NCBI RefSeq assembly: GCF_014203325.1
Contig: NZ_JACHIV010000001.1
Span: forward strand, 4,651,501 to 4,715,500
Direction: 5' to 3'
Source: Saccharopolyspora gloriosae
GTDB lineage: Bacteria; Actinomycetota; Actinomycetes; Mycobacteriales; Pseudonocardiaceae
Length of the DNA: 64,000 nucleotides
The notes under the pieces were generated by a model. The model did no database searches. It had not been told where the DNA came from and saw only the letters and a list, made by a program, of their open reading frames with translations. Within the stretch, counting starts at the first letter, position 1, and each line of letters starts with the position of its first letter. A program made the translations under genes and the position numbers. Positions 34,862-44,031 of this stretch are shown here, in pieces.

Positions 34862-35035
34862 CCCGCTTTGCGGCCGAAGGCCGTGCCTGTATGTGCGAAG
34901 CACATAGCCCACGTCCAAAAGCCGACCACCCGCGGGTTCTCAGGCGGTCTGTCGCGAGGACGGCTTTTTCCCTCGTGGCGGAGCCACTTGGGAAAAAGAT
35001 CCCGCAGCGACAGACCGCCTGAGGTTCCGCCACCC
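34862..35035 (+). repeat. Dispersed hairpin element, copy C (best preserved)
   Basis: The order of structures is CGGCC-GAA-GGCCG, then ATGTGC-GAA-GCACAT (34891-34905), then GCGGGTT and the main stem CTCAGGCGGTCTGTCGC (34939-34955) with GCGACAGACCGCCTGAG (35007-35023), perfect over 17 bp. Inside it is a second hairpin with arms CTTTTTCCC (34964-34972) and GGGAAAAAG (34990-34998) around GTGGC-GGA-GCCAC. The T5 run on both strands would suit a bidirectional terminator, and the copy lies exactly between convergent genes (DUF417 and iclR). Confidence 0.9.
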
Positions 35036-35066
35036 GACCACACGAGCAAAACGAGCCGTATAAAGC

Positions 35067-35861
35067 TCATTCCTCCAGGAAGCCGAGTTGGCCTGATAGT
35101 TCCTTGGCCGCGACCTTCATGGCTCCGACGACTTCGCGCATGCGCTTGCGGGAGAAGCGGTACGAGGGGCCGGAGGCGCTGAGGGCGGCGACCACTTCGC
35201 CGTCGTGGCGGTGCACGGCGACCGCTGCCGCGTTCAGGCCCAGTTCCAGTTCTTCGTAGCTGGTGGCGTAGCCGTCGCGCACGATGAGCTGGAATCCGCC
35301 GCGCAGCTCGGCCGCGTCGGTGACGGTGCGCGGGGTGTACTGCGCGAGGTCGCCGTCGAGCAGCACGTCCTGGTCGTCGACGGGCGCGTGCGCCAGCAGC
35401 ACTTTGCCGCTGGAGGTCGCGTGCAGCGGGGTGCGCTGGCCGACCCAGTTGTGCGCGGTCACGGAGGCGGTGCCGCGGGCCTGGCTGATGTTGATGGCCA
35501 CGTCGTCGTCGCGGACCGCGATGTTCACCGTCTCGCCGAGGTCGCCCGCGAGCGACTCGCAGAACGGGCGGCCGAGCCGGGAGAGGTCCATCCGGTCGGT
35601 GGCGGCACCGGCGAGCCGGACCACGCCGAAGCCGATGACGTACTTGCCGCGCTCCCCGAGCTGCTCGACGAGGCCGCGCGAGACGAGCACGCTGACCAAG
35701 CGGGAGGCGGTGGACTTGTGCACGCCGAGCTCGCCGGCGATTTCGGTGATTCCTGCTTCGCCGTGGCGTGCCAGCAGTTCCAGCACGCTCACCGCCCGGT
35801 CCACCGACTGCACTAGTGCGCCGGACCGTTCACCGTTGGGAGATCGTCCTGCGTTGACCAC
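35067..35861 (-). CDS. IclR-family transcriptional regulator, probable regulator of the sox/dmg catabolic genes
   Basis: A 264-residue IclR protein. The N-terminal winged helix (residues about 14-75) has VQSVDRAVSVLELLARHGEA, then TEIAGELGVHKSTASRLVSV. The C-terminal effector-binding domain includes TPLHATSSGKVLLAHAP and the late YATSYEELELGLNAAAVAV, family hallmarks. The start is GTG 35861. A palindrome GTTGC-N7-GCAAC lies 52 bases upstream of the gene, and two related sites sit in the divergent soxB/dmg promoter, which argues that this protein controls the sarcosine/dimethylglycine genes. The effector may be a betaine catabolite (inference). Confidence 0.9.
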   Translation of the reverse strand: MVNAGRSPNGERSGALVQSVDRAVSVLELLARHGEAGITEIAGELGVHKSTASRLVSVLVSRGLVEQLGERGKYVIGFGVVRLAGAATDRMDLSRLGRPFCESLAGDLGETVNIAVRDDDVAINISQARGTASVTAHNWVGQRTPLHATSSGKVLLAHAPVDDQDVLLDGDLAQYTPRTVTDAAELRGGFQLIVRDGYATSYEELELGLNAAAVAVHRHDGEVVAALSASGPSYRFSRKRMREVVGAMKVAAKELSGQLGFLEE

Positions 35862-35912
35862 GGGTTCAACCGTATCCGTTGCGGGGAATTTTCCTCTCGA
35901 ACCCTACACCGA

Positions 35913-35929
35913 GTTGCTGATTGCGCAAC
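35913..35929. promoter_or_regulatory. Putative IclR operator upstream of iclR; rest of gap empty
   Basis: GTTGCTGATTGCGCAAC forms a GTTGC-N7-GCAAC palindrome. Related sites at 41262 and 41281 suggest a common regulator. The remainder of the 325-base gap (35862-36186) has no gene or other element that I can recognise. Confidence 0.6.
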
Positions 35930-36186
35930 AATCGGACGGGTGTCGGCGCACGCCTTCCACCTGCGAAAATCCCGCACGGCCGACCGCCGCAACGCGCGGG
36001 TTCACCCGCGCGAACATCCCGGTGCGCTGGGATTTCAACCCGATTCCCGACGCCGGAAATCAGCGTCGCCGCGAATTCTCGCGAAGTCGCATTCCATTTC
36101 GATCGCGCGGCCGGTACTCGGAAGCACCTGCGCAGTACCGGCCCTCCGCGCCACCGCGGCGGGGGCGGACTCCGGCAGGCGGGAGA

Positions 36187-36789
36187 TCAGCTCGGGAGCG
36201 CGTCGATCAGGAGGTCCGCCAGGTATCCGGCGAAGGAGCCGCGCACCAGCAGGCGGTAGCCGGGTTCCGGGGTGAGCTGCCAGAGCACGGCCTGGGTGCG
36301 GCCGACGAGCGTCTGCGCGCAGCCGCCCGCCGCGAACGCGCGCGGGTGCAGGTCCAGCGAGCACACCTGCTCCAGCACGTCCCGCGCGCGGGGCCCGGCG
36401 AGCCGCACGGTGGTGCGGTTCGCCGACACGTCCACCGCCGAACCGGCTCCGGCGGCCACGAGGCCGTCGATGACGCCGCCTGCCGCGCCGTCCGGGGCGA
36501 TGATCAGCCATTCGTCCGGACCGAGCCCGAGCGCGGCCCGTTCCGGGGTGCCGCGCACCTCGTTCACGCCGCGCGGCAGGGGAATTCCGACGGCCCCGCC
36601 GAGCCGGTCCAGCGCGTCCGGCGCGGCGCGCAGGTTCACCTGGGTCAGGAACGGCTCCTCCGCGAGCAGCACGCCGCTGCGGGCGCTGTGCTCCGCGAGC
36701 TCGGCGGCGCGGGCCGCCAACGGGCTGCGGCGCAGGTCCGCGGTGGCCGCCCCGGTGGTTCCCGGTTCAGCGGGGCTGGTGACCGTCAC
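36187..36789 (-). CDS. soxG: Sarcosine oxidase gamma subunit
   Basis: A 200-residue SoxG-type protein: DLRRSPLAARAAEL near the start, the FLTQVNLRAAPDALDRLGGA stretch, LGPDEWLIIAP, VDVSANRTTVRLAGPRARDV, and the C-terminal GYRLLVRGSFAGYLADLLID. The fold resembles a GcvT-like domain; it is the small structural subunit of heterotetrameric sarcosine oxidase, which demethylates sarcosine to glycine with O2 and passes the C1 unit to THF. It starts at GTG 36789 inside the end of soxA (23-base overlap) and is the last gene of soxBDAG. A long intergenic region separates it from iclR. Confidence 0.93.
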   Translation of the reverse strand: MTVTSPAEPGTTGAATADLRRSPLAARAAELAEHSARSGVLLAEEPFLTQVNLRAAPDALDRLGGAVGIPLPRGVNEVRGTPERAALGLGPDEWLIIAPDGAAGGVIDGLVAAGAGSAVDVSANRTTVRLAGPRARDVLEQVCSLDLHPRAFAAGGCAQTLVGRTQAVLWQLTPEPGYRLLVRGSFAGYLADLLIDALPS

Positions 36790-39577
36790 GGCGGGCTCCT
36801 TCCGGGTCGTAGAAGACGGGATCGGTGACCTCGGCGGCGAGGTCGGCGCCGCCGATGGGCGCGTGCAGCACCTCGCCGACGCGGCGCCTGCCGTCGCGGA
36901 CCAGCGCCAGCGCGAACGTGCGGCCCAGCGCCGCGCTGCGGTAGCTGGAGGTCACGTGCCCCAGCATCGGCACCGGCGGGGTCCGCGTCGCGTCGGGCTC
37001 GACGAGCTGCGCGCCCTCCGGCAGCAGCGCGTCCCGGTCCACCGGCAGCAGCCCGACCAGCTGCTTGCGATCCGAACGGGCGGTGTCGGGGCGGGCGAAG
37101 GAGCGGTCGCCGATGAAGCTCTTGCGCTTCGAGACCACCCAGTCCATGCCCAGGTCCAGCGGCGTCACCGTGCCGTCGGTGTCCTGCCCGACGATCACGA
37201 AGCCCTTCTCCGCGCGCAGCACGTGCATCGCCTCGGTGCCGTAGGGCGTGATGCCGAGGTCGGCGCCGTCGGCGAACACCGCGTCCCACGCCGCCTGCCC
37301 GTACCAGGACGCCACGTTGATCTCGAAGGCGAGCTCCCCGGAGAACGAGATGCGGCTGATCCGCGCGGGAATCCCGTTGCGCAGCACCGCGTCGCGGAAC
37401 TCCATGAAGCCGAACCCGGCCGCCGAGACGTCCAGCTCCGGCGCCACCCGCGCCAGGACAGTGCGGGAATCCGGCCCGGCGACGGCGATCGTGGCCCACT
37501 GCTCGGTCACCGAGGTGCAGTGCACCGACAGCTGCGGCCACTCCGTCTGCAGCCACTCCTCCAGCCGGTCCAGCACGGCCGCCGCGTTGCCGGTGGTGGT
37601 GCTCATCAGGTAGTGCTCGGGCGCCAGCCGCATGGTGACGCCGTCGTCGAAGACCATGCCGTCGGCGGTGCACATCATGCCGTAGCGGGCCTTGCCGACG
37701 GTGAGCTTCGCGAATCCGTTGGTGTAGACGCGGTTGAGGAACTCCCCCGCGTCCGGCCCGATCACGTCGATCTTGCCGAGGGTGGTCGCGTCCATCATGG
37801 CCACTCCGGTGCGGGCGGCGGTGCACTCCCGCAGCACCGCGGCCGCCATGTCCTCGCCCGGCCGCAGGTAGTGGCGGGCGCGCTTCCACTGCCCGACGTC
37901 CTCGAACACCGCGCCCGCCCGCACGTGCCAGTCGTGCATCGGGGTGGTGCGCACCGGGTCGTGCAGCGCACCGCGATCCCGCCCGGCCAGCAGCTCGAAG
38001 CGCATCGGCCGGACCGGCGGGCGGGACGCCGTGGTGCCCAGGTCGCCCGGCTCGATGCCGAGCAGGGTGGCGAGCACGCCCAGGCCGAGCACGTTCGAGG
38101 TGGCGCCCTGGTCGCTGCCGGTTCCGAGGGTCGTGTAGCGCTTGACGTGCTCCGGTGAGCGCAGCCCCGCGTCGACGGCGCGGCGGACGTCGGCGACGGT
38201 CACATCCCTTTGCAGGTCGACGAAACTCGACTCCTCATCGCCCTGAATCATCCACAGTGGACGAACGCGGGCCGGCGCCGGATCGGCGTCGACCGGCGGG
38301 ATCGGGGGCGCCACGACGGGGAAACCGGTCGCGGCGGCCGCGGCGGCACCGGCCGCGAACCCCTGCGCCAGGCAGTCCCGCAGCCCGAAGGAACCGCGCG
38401 CCGCGCCCACCGCCGCATCCCCGTCCGGCGCGAACGCGGCGATCTCGGCGTCCCAGACCAGCGGATCGCGACTCAGCTCCACCGCCGGATTCCACCCGCC
38501 GCCGACCGCGACCAGATCGCACTCCGGCACGTCCACCGGCCCCACCGGCCGCCCCCGGTCGTCGAGGGCGGACACCCGCGCCGCGGAGACCCACCGCTCG
38601 CCGGAGGTGCCGATCACCGCCGCACCCGTCCGCACCGGAACTCCCGCGTCCCGAGCCCGGGCCAGCAGCGCCGCGGGCGGCTCGGGGCGGGCGTCGACCA
38701 GCAGCGGGACCGACGCGCCCGCCGCCACCAGGTCCAGCGCCGTCGCGTAAGCGCTGTCCCCGGTCGTGCCCACCACGGCGCGCTCGCCCGGCAGCACCGC
38801 GAACCGCCGCAGGTAGCGGCGCACCGCCCCGGCGAGCAGGACGCCGGGGCGATCGTTGCCGGGGAACGCGACGGGCCGCTCACGGGCGCCGGTGGCCAGC
38901 ACCACCCGCCGGGCGCGCAGGTGCCACAACCGCTGCCACGGCGGCCGCTGCTCCGGCGCGGAGTGCTCTGCGACAAGCAGGTATCCGTGGTCGTAGTGCC
39001 CGGTTACCGTCGCGCGGGTCAGCACCCGGGTCTCCGGTCGCGCGGCGAGCTCGCAGGCCGCGCGCGCGACCCACTTCGCGCCCGGCACCCCGTCGATCCG
39101 CTCGTCGCCGTCCAGCAGCGCGCCGCCGAGCTCGCGGTGTCGTTCCACCAGGTACACCCGGGCGCCGCTCCGCCCGGCGGCCAGCGCCGCCGCGATCCCG
39201 GCGGGCCCCGCCCCGATCACCACCACGTCCGCGTGCCGGTAGCGCTTCTCGCAGCGCGCCGCACCGCCCGGATCGGCGCGGCCCACGCCGGAGAGGCTCA
39301 GCGCGGCCAGCCCGTCGCGCAGTTCGACCTCGGTCGCGGGGACCATCGGCTCCGGGTCGTCGAGCACCTGCACCAGCGCGTTCGGCTCACCCGGATCCGC
39401 CGTGAGGACACCGCGCGGGCGGCCCAGGTACACCGACGGCGCCACCTCCAGGCGCCCGGCGGCCAGCAAGGCCGAGGCCAGCGTGTCGCCCGGATGTCCG
39501 CGCAACGGCACGCCGTCCACCTCGCACTCGACGGTCCGGCCGCGGTCGATGCGCCCGCCGGAGGGCAGCCGGGTCAC
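36767..39577 (-). CDS. soxA: Sarcosine oxidase alpha subunit
   Basis: A 936-residue subunit. The N-terminus has a 2Fe-2S-ferredoxin-like fold (RTVECEVDGVPLRGHPGDTL). A dinucleotide-binding domain follows, with HADVVVIGAGPAGIAAALAA near residue 118 and RRVVLATGARERPVAFPG. The C-terminal 400 residues form a GcvT-like THF-binding domain (HDWHVRAGAVFEDVGQWKRA; WATIAVAGPDSRTVL; RISFSGELAFEINVASW). It channels the formaldehyde-level C1 unit onto THF as 5,10-methylene-THF. The start is GTG 39577, overlapping the soxD stop (GTGA); the much longer open frame upstream is shadow over soxD/soxB. About 960 residues is usual, so it is full length. Confidence 0.95.
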   Translation of the reverse strand: MTRLPSGGRIDRGRTVECEVDGVPLRGHPGDTLASALLAAGRLEVAPSVYLGRPRGVLTADPGEPNALVQVLDDPEPMVPATEVELRDGLAALSLSGVGRADPGGAARCEKRYRHADVVVIGAGPAGIAAALAAGRSGARVYLVERHRELGGALLDGDERIDGVPGAKWVARAACELAARPETRVLTRATVTGHYDHGYLLVAEHSAPEQRPPWQRLWHLRARRVVLATGARERPVAFPGNDRPGVLLAGAVRRYLRRFAVLPGERAVVGTTGDSAYATALDLVAAGASVPLLVDARPEPPAALLARARDAGVPVRTGAAVIGTSGERWVSAARVSALDDRGRPVGPVDVPECDLVAVGGGWNPAVELSRDPLVWDAEIAAFAPDGDAAVGAARGSFGLRDCLAQGFAAGAAAAAATGFPVVAPPIPPVDADPAPARVRPLWMIQGDEESSFVDLQRDVTVADVRRAVDAGLRSPEHVKRYTTLGTGSDQGATSNVLGLGVLATLLGIEPGDLGTTASRPPVRPMRFELLAGRDRGALHDPVRTTPMHDWHVRAGAVFEDVGQWKRARHYLRPGEDMAAAVLRECTAARTGVAMMDATTLGKIDVIGPDAGEFLNRVYTNGFAKLTVGKARYGMMCTADGMVFDDGVTMRLAPEHYLMSTTTGNAAAVLDRLEEWLQTEWPQLSVHCTSVTEQWATIAVAGPDSRTVLARVAPELDVSAAGFGFMEFRDAVLRNGIPARISRISFSGELAFEINVASWYGQAAWDAVFADGADLGITPYGTEAMHVLRAEKGFVIVGQDTDGTVTPLDLGMDWVVSKRKSFIGDRSFARPDTARSDRKQLVGLLPVDRDALLPEGAQLVEPDATRTPPVPMLGHVTSSYRSAALGRTFALALVRDGRRRVGEVLHAPIGGADLAAEVTDPVFYDPEGARRDGHQPR

Positions 39578-39819
39578 GGCGCGAACTCGTTCGTGGCGGT
39601 GTCGCGGACGACGTCGAACCAGCGGCGGCAGCCGTCCGCGTGCACCCACCGCTCCGCGTAGCTGCCGCAGTGGTTGTCCCGCACGAACAGGTAATCCGCC
39701 CAGGCCGCGTCGTCCAGCGAGGTCGGGTCCACCGGGTACGGGACCTGTGCCTGCCCGCCGTAGCGGAACTCGACCTCGTCCCGGTTCCCGCACCAGGGAC
39801 AGGGGATCAGCAACATCAC
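39574..39819 (-). CDS. soxD: Sarcosine oxidase delta subunit
   Basis: An 81-residue SoxD protein. The zinc-binding residues are visible: IPCPWCGNRDEVEF at the start and HADGCRRWFDVVRD near the end (Cys-x2-Cys plus His-x3-Cys). The central CGSYAERW is also conserved. It is a structural subunit of the heterotetramer, placed in the canonical order between soxB (9 bases upstream) and soxA (GTGA overlap). Confidence 0.95.
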   Translation of the reverse strand: MMLLIPCPWCGNRDEVEFRYGGQAQVPYPVDPTSLDDAAWADYLFVRDNHCGSYAERWVHADGCRRWFDVVRDTATNEFAP

Positions 39820-39828
39820 ACCCTCCGA

Positions 39829-41088
39829 TCAGTGCGCGACGGCGGCGGCGCCGTGCTCGTCGATGAGCGCGCCGGTGCGGAACCGCTCCCACCCGTAGGG
39901 CTCGGCGAGCGGGTGCGGCGAGCCGGTCGCCACGGTGTGCGCGAACACCCGGCCCGCGGCCGGCGTGGCCTTGAACCCCCCGGTGCCCCAGCCGCAGTTG
40001 ACGTACAGCCCCTCGAACGGCGTCGGTCCGATGATCGGCGAGGCGTCCGGGGTGACGTCGACGACGCCCGCCCAGGTCCGGATCACGTGCGCCCGCGCGA
40101 AGATCGGGAACAGCTCCAGCGCCGCCGCCAGCTGCCGCTCGATCACCTGCACCGAGCCGCGCTGCCCGTAACCGTTGTAGGAGTCGATGCCCGCGCCGAG
40201 CACCAGCTCCCCCTTGTGCGCCTGGCTGCAGTAGACGTGCACGTGGTTCGACATCACCACGCACGGGTGCACCGGCTCCAGCAGTTCGGAGACCAGCGCC
40301 TGCAACGGGTGGCTCTGCAACGGGATCCGCCAGCCGAGGATGTCGGTGAGCTCGCTGGTGCGGCCCGCGGCGGCCAGCCCGACCCGGCCCGCTGCGATGT
40401 CCCCGCGCGAGGTCCGCACCCCGGTGACCCGCTCGCCGTCGGTGACGAACCCGGTGACCTCGCACTGCTCGATCAGGTCCACGCCGAGCTCGCTCGCCCG
40501 CGTCGCCAGCGCCCACGCCACGTGGTCGTGCTTCGCGATGCCCGCACGCGCCTGCCACGTCGCGCCCAGCACCGGGTAACGCCGGTCCGGGGACACGTCG
40601 AGGATCGGGCACAGCGCGGCGACCTCGTCGGGACCGACGAACTCCGCGTCGATTCCGTTGAGGCCGTTGGCGAACGCGCGGCGCCGCGCGTCGCGCACCT
40701 CCTGTTCGGTGTGCACGAGGTTGAGCACTCCGCGCTGGCTTAGCAGGAAGTCGTAGTCCAGTTCGGCGGGCCACCGCTCCCACAGGTCCAGGGCGTGCCC
40801 GTAGAGCGCGGCGCTCTCGTCGAGCAGGTAGTTGGAGCGGATGATCGTCGTGTTGCGGGCCATGTTCCCGCCCGCGAGCCAGCCGCGTTCCAGCACCGCC
40901 ACGTCCCGGATCCCGTGCTCTGCGGCGAGGTAGTACGCGGTCGCCAGCCCGTGCCCGCCGGCACCGACGATCACCACGTCGTAGGAGCGCCCCGGTTCCG
41001 CCGAGCGCCACAGCCGGGCGGGCGGATCAGGCAACCGCTCGGCGCGCGGCGCGGTGCCGTCAGGAGTGCGGGAATGGCGGGATCGCAT
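39829..41088 (-). CDS. soxB: Sarcosine oxidase beta subunit
   Basis: A 419-residue FAD/FMN flavoprotein of the DAAO superfamily. [20 protein letters not shown] is the FAD-binding motif near residue 35, and [16 protein letters not shown] follows. [13 protein letters not shown] contains the histidine that, in Corynebacterium SoxB, carries covalent [23 protein letters not shown] and [16 protein letters not shown] close the FAD site. This subunit oxidises sarcosine. ATG 41088 ([12 protein letters not shown]) is chosen; GTG 41100 and a start at 41145 are in frame. First gene of soxBDAG, with putative IclR operators about 175-210 bases upstream. Confidence 0.95.
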   Translation of the reverse strand: MRSRHSRTPDGTAPRAERLPDPPARLWRSAEPGRSYDVVIVGAGGHGLATAYYLAAEHGIRDVAVLERGWLAGGNMARNTTIIRSNYLLDESAALYGHALDLWERWPAELDYDFLLSQRGVLNLVHTEQEVRDARRRAFANGLNGIDAEFVGPDEVAALCPILDVSPDRRYPVLGATWQARAGIAKHDHVAWALATRASELGVDLIEQCEVTGFVTDGERVTGVRTSRGDIAAGRVGLAAAGRTSELTDILGWRIPLQSHPLQALVSELLEPVHPCVVMSNHVHVYCSQAHKGELVLGAGIDSYNGYGQRGSVQVIERQLAAALELFPIFARAHVIRTWAGVVDVTPDASPIIGPTPFEGLYVNCGWGTGGFKATPAAGRVFAHTVATGSPHPLAEPYGWERFRTGALIDEHGAAAVAH

Positions 41089-41261
41089 CTGATCACCCAC
41101 TGGGCGAGGAACGCCTGAAGTCCTGGTGCAGCCGAGGCTAACCACGCACGGTCACGCCGACAACCGGGATCGGCCGCGTCGGCTCGGATCGAGAAAAGCC
41201 GATCATTCCAACGAAATTCGCCCTCTCGTGTGCTTGACGCATCCCGGCGCGCAAGCGCACT

Positions 41262-41297
41262 GTTGCGTTTAACGCAGCCAGTTGTGACTAGCGCAAC
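41262..41297. promoter_or_regulatory. Tandem putative IclR operators in the soxB/dmg divergent promoter
   Basis: GTTGCGTTTAACGCAGC (41262-41278) and GTTGTGACTAGCGCAAC (41281-41297) lie end to end, 19 bases start-to-start, so on nearly the same helix face two turns apart. Both align with GTTGCTGATTGCGCAAC upstream of iclR. The 330-base divergent gap (41089-41421) otherwise shows no gene. Confidence 0.68.
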
Positions 41298-41421
41298 AAC
41301 CCTCCAAGGGGCCGCCGCGGGGACTCCGGCCGGGCGCGCGAGGACGACATGCGTGTGATCGAGCCGAATTCTCCGGGGAGCAGCGGACCCGGCAGCAGCG
41401 TCGTGAGCCAGGGGGCGGCAC

Positions 41422-43908
41422 ATGGACGGCAGGGCACGAATCCTGATCGTGGGAGCGGGCATCGTCGGCTGCTCCACGGCGTACCACCTCGCGCGCGCCG
41501 GGATCACCGACGTGCTCGTCGTGGACCAGGGCCCGCTGTTCGCGACCGGCGGCTCCTCCTCGCACGCACCGGGATTGGTCTTCCAGACCAACAATTCCGA
41601 GCTGCTGACCCGGTTGGCCTCCTACACGGTGCAGCGGTTCACCACCGACACCCTCGACGGCGCACCGTGCTTCCACCAGGTCGGCGGCATCGAGGTCGCC
41701 ACCACCGCGCGGCGCTGGGAGGACCTCGAGCGCAAGCGCGGCCTCGCCGCCGCGTGGGGCGTGCCCGCCGAGCTGATCGGCCCGCGCGAGGTCGCCGACC
41801 GCATCCCGCAGGTGGAGCACTCCCGCGTCTTCGGCGGCCTGCACGTCGCGAGCGACGGCATCGCCAAACCCGTCCGGGCCGCGGAGGCGATGGCACGGGA
41901 GGCGGCCCGGCTCGGCGTGCGGTTCGAAGGGCGCACCGAGGTGACCGGCTTCGACGTCTCCGGGGGCCGGGTCCGCGCGGTCCGCACCAGCGCCGGCACC
42001 GTGGAAGTGGAAGAAGTGCTGTGCTGCGCGGGCATCTGGGGGCCGAAGATCGGCGCGCTCGCCGGGGTGTCCATCCCGGTCCAGCCGCTCGCGCACCAGT
42101 ACGCGGTGACCGGCCCGATCCCCGGACTCGGCGCGGCGAAGGAGCACGGCGGGGACGAGGTGGCGCAGCCGCTGCTGCGGCACCAGGACGCCTCGATGTA
42201 CTTCCGGCAGATCCACGACCGCTACGGCATCGGCTCCTACCAGCACCGGGTGATCCCGGTGCGCGCCGAGGAGCTGGCCCCGACCGCCGCGGGCGACGGC
42301 GCGGAGGCGCCGCCCGGCGGCGGCCGCTGGGCGGGCATGGCCTCGGTGCACCCGTTCACCCCGCACGACTTCAAGCAGCCGTGGGACGACGCGTGCGAAC
42401 TGCTGCCCGCGCTGGAGCGGGCCGAGATCGCCGAGGGCATGAACGGGCTGTTCCTGTTCACCTCCGACGGGATGCCGGTGCTGGGACCGTCGCGGGAGGT
42501 CGCCGGGTTCTGGGTCGCGGAGGCCGTGTGGATCACCCACTCGGCCGGGGTGGGCCGGGCGATGGCCGAGTGGATGGCCGACGGCTCCCCCGGCATCGAC
42601 CTGCGCGCCGCCGACCTGCGCCGCTTCGAGGACTTCGCGCACAGCCCCGCCTACGTGGCCGAGCGCAGCGCGCAGAGCTTCCGCGAGGTCTACGACGTGG
42701 TGCACCCGCAGCAGCCCCCGCTGCACCCGCGACCGCTGCGCACCTCGCCGTTCCACGAGCGGGAGCAACGTCTCGGCGCGCTGTTCCTGGAGGCCAACGG
42801 CTGGGAACGGCCGCACTGGTACGAGTCCAACGAATACCTCGTCACCGGGCGGGAAATCGTCGTCCCCGGCGAGTGGGCCGGGCGCTACTTCTCCCCGATC
42901 GCCGCCGCCGAGCACCAGGCCGCCCGCGAGGGCGTGGCGATGTTCGACATGACCTCGCTGGCCCGCTGCGAGGTGAGCGGGCGCGGCGCGCTGGGGCTCC
43001 TGGACCGGCTCACCACCGGCAAGCTGGACCGGGCGCCGGGCTACGTCACCTACACGCTGATGCTGGAGCACACCGGCGGCATCCGCGGCGACATCACCGT
43101 GGCCCGGCTGTCGGAGACCGAGTTCCAGGTCGGGTGCAACGGCCCGCGCGACGTCGCCTGGCTGCGGGCGCACGCCGACGACACCACCTTCGTCCGCGAC
43201 ATCACCGGCGGCACCTGCTGCATCGGCCTGTGGGGGCCGGACGCCCGCGCGGTGCTCGCCCCGCTGGCCGACGTCGACGTGTCGCACGAGGCGTTCCGGT
43301 TCTTCCGCGCGAAGCGCCTGTTCGTCGGCGAAGTGCCGGTCGTCGCGCTGCGGCTGTCCTACGTGGGCGAGCTGGGCTGGGAGCTCTACACCTCCGCCGA
43401 GTTCGGCGGGCGGCTCTGGGACCTGCTGGCCGCGCAGGGCGCCGAGCAGGGGATCTTTCCCGCCGGCCGCGCGGCGTTCAACGGGATGCGGCTGGAGAAG
43501 GGCTACCGCGCGTGGGGCGCGGACATGTGGAGCGAGCACGACCCCGACGAGGCGGGGCTCGCGTTCGCCGTCAAACCCGGCAAGGGAGATTTCGTCGGCC
43601 GCGACGCCCTGCTGCGGCGCCGCGAACGACCGGTGCGGCGGCGGTTGTGCTGCCTGCACGTCACCGACGGCACGGTGCTGATGGGCGCCGAGCCGGTGTT
43701 CCCCGAGACCGGCCGCGACGCGGTCGGTTTCACCACCAGCGCGGGATACGGCCACAGCGCGGACATGAGCCTCGCCTACGCGTGGCTGCCCGCCGAACTG
43801 GCCGAGCCGGGCACTCCGCTGCGGGTGTCCTACTTCGACCGCCGACATCCCGCCGCGGTCGTCGCCGACCCGGTGTTCGACCCCGACATGGCTCGCATGC
43901 GGCGCTGA
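41422..43908 (+). CDS. Dimethylglycine oxidase-like FAD/THF bifunctional enzyme
   Basis: An 828-residue protein, close to the 830 residues of Arthrobacter globiformis dimethylglycine oxidase. The N-terminal DAAO-type domain has RILIVGAGIVGCSTAYHLAR, and GGSSSHAPGLVFQTNNSE holds His48 at the covalent-FAD position of the family. The second half is a GcvT-like THF domain (FSPIAAAEHQAAREGVAMFD; ITGGTCCIGLWGPDARAVLA; LSYVGELGWELYTSAEFGG; FNGMRLEKGYRAWGADMWSE). It demethylates N,N-dimethylglycine to sarcosine and forms 5,10-methylene-THF. Sarcosine dehydrogenase is the main alternative. First gene of a divergent operon opposite soxBDAG, consistent with sequential demethylation. Confidence 0.88.
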   Translation: MDGRARILIVGAGIVGCSTAYHLARAGITDVLVVDQGPLFATGGSSSHAPGLVFQTNNSELLTRLASYTVQRFTTDTLDGAPCFHQVGGIEVATTARRWEDLERKRGLAAAWGVPAELIGPREVADRIPQVEHSRVFGGLHVASDGIAKPVRAAEAMAREAARLGVRFEGRTEVTGFDVSGGRVRAVRTSAGTVEVEEVLCCAGIWGPKIGALAGVSIPVQPLAHQYAVTGPIPGLGAAKEHGGDEVAQPLLRHQDASMYFRQIHDRYGIGSYQHRVIPVRAEELAPTAAGDGAEAPPGGGRWAGMASVHPFTPHDFKQPWDDACELLPALERAEIAEGMNGLFLFTSDGMPVLGPSREVAGFWVAEAVWITHSAGVGRAMAEWMADGSPGIDLRAADLRRFEDFAHSPAYVAERSAQSFREVYDVVHPQQPPLHPRPLRTSPFHEREQRLGALFLEANGWERPHWYESNEYLVTGREIVVPGEWAGRYFSPIAAAEHQAAREGVAMFDMTSLARCEVSGRGALGLLDRLTTGKLDRAPGYVTYTLMLEHTGGIRGDITVARLSETEFQVGCNGPRDVAWLRAHADDTTFVRDITGGTCCIGLWGPDARAVLAPLADVDVSHEAFRFFRAKRLFVGEVPVVALRLSYVGELGWELYTSAEFGGRLWDLLAAQGAEQGIFPAGRAAFNGMRLEKGYRAWGADMWSEHDPDEAGLAFAVKPGKGDFVGRDALLRRRERPVRRRLCCLHVTDGTVLMGAEPVFPETGRDAVGFTTSAGYGHSADMSLAYAWLPAELAEPGTPLRVSYFDRRHPAAVVADPVFDPDMARMRR

Positions 43909-44031
43909 GCGCCCCCGCTCACCCGCATCGCGGTACCCGAAGTCCACACGTCGCCCGGCTCACCGCCGAGGTGCGCCGCCGCGCACCCCGACCGGGCCGG
44001 ACAGATCGCTCACCGCAAAGGAGAACCCCTG

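Noticed and set aside
36767-41011. A 1414-codon frame suggesting a fusion of soxB and soxA
   Set aside because: Upstream of 39577 it is out of frame with the conserved SoxB and SoxD proteins and has no family similarity; soxD and soxB have their own frames.
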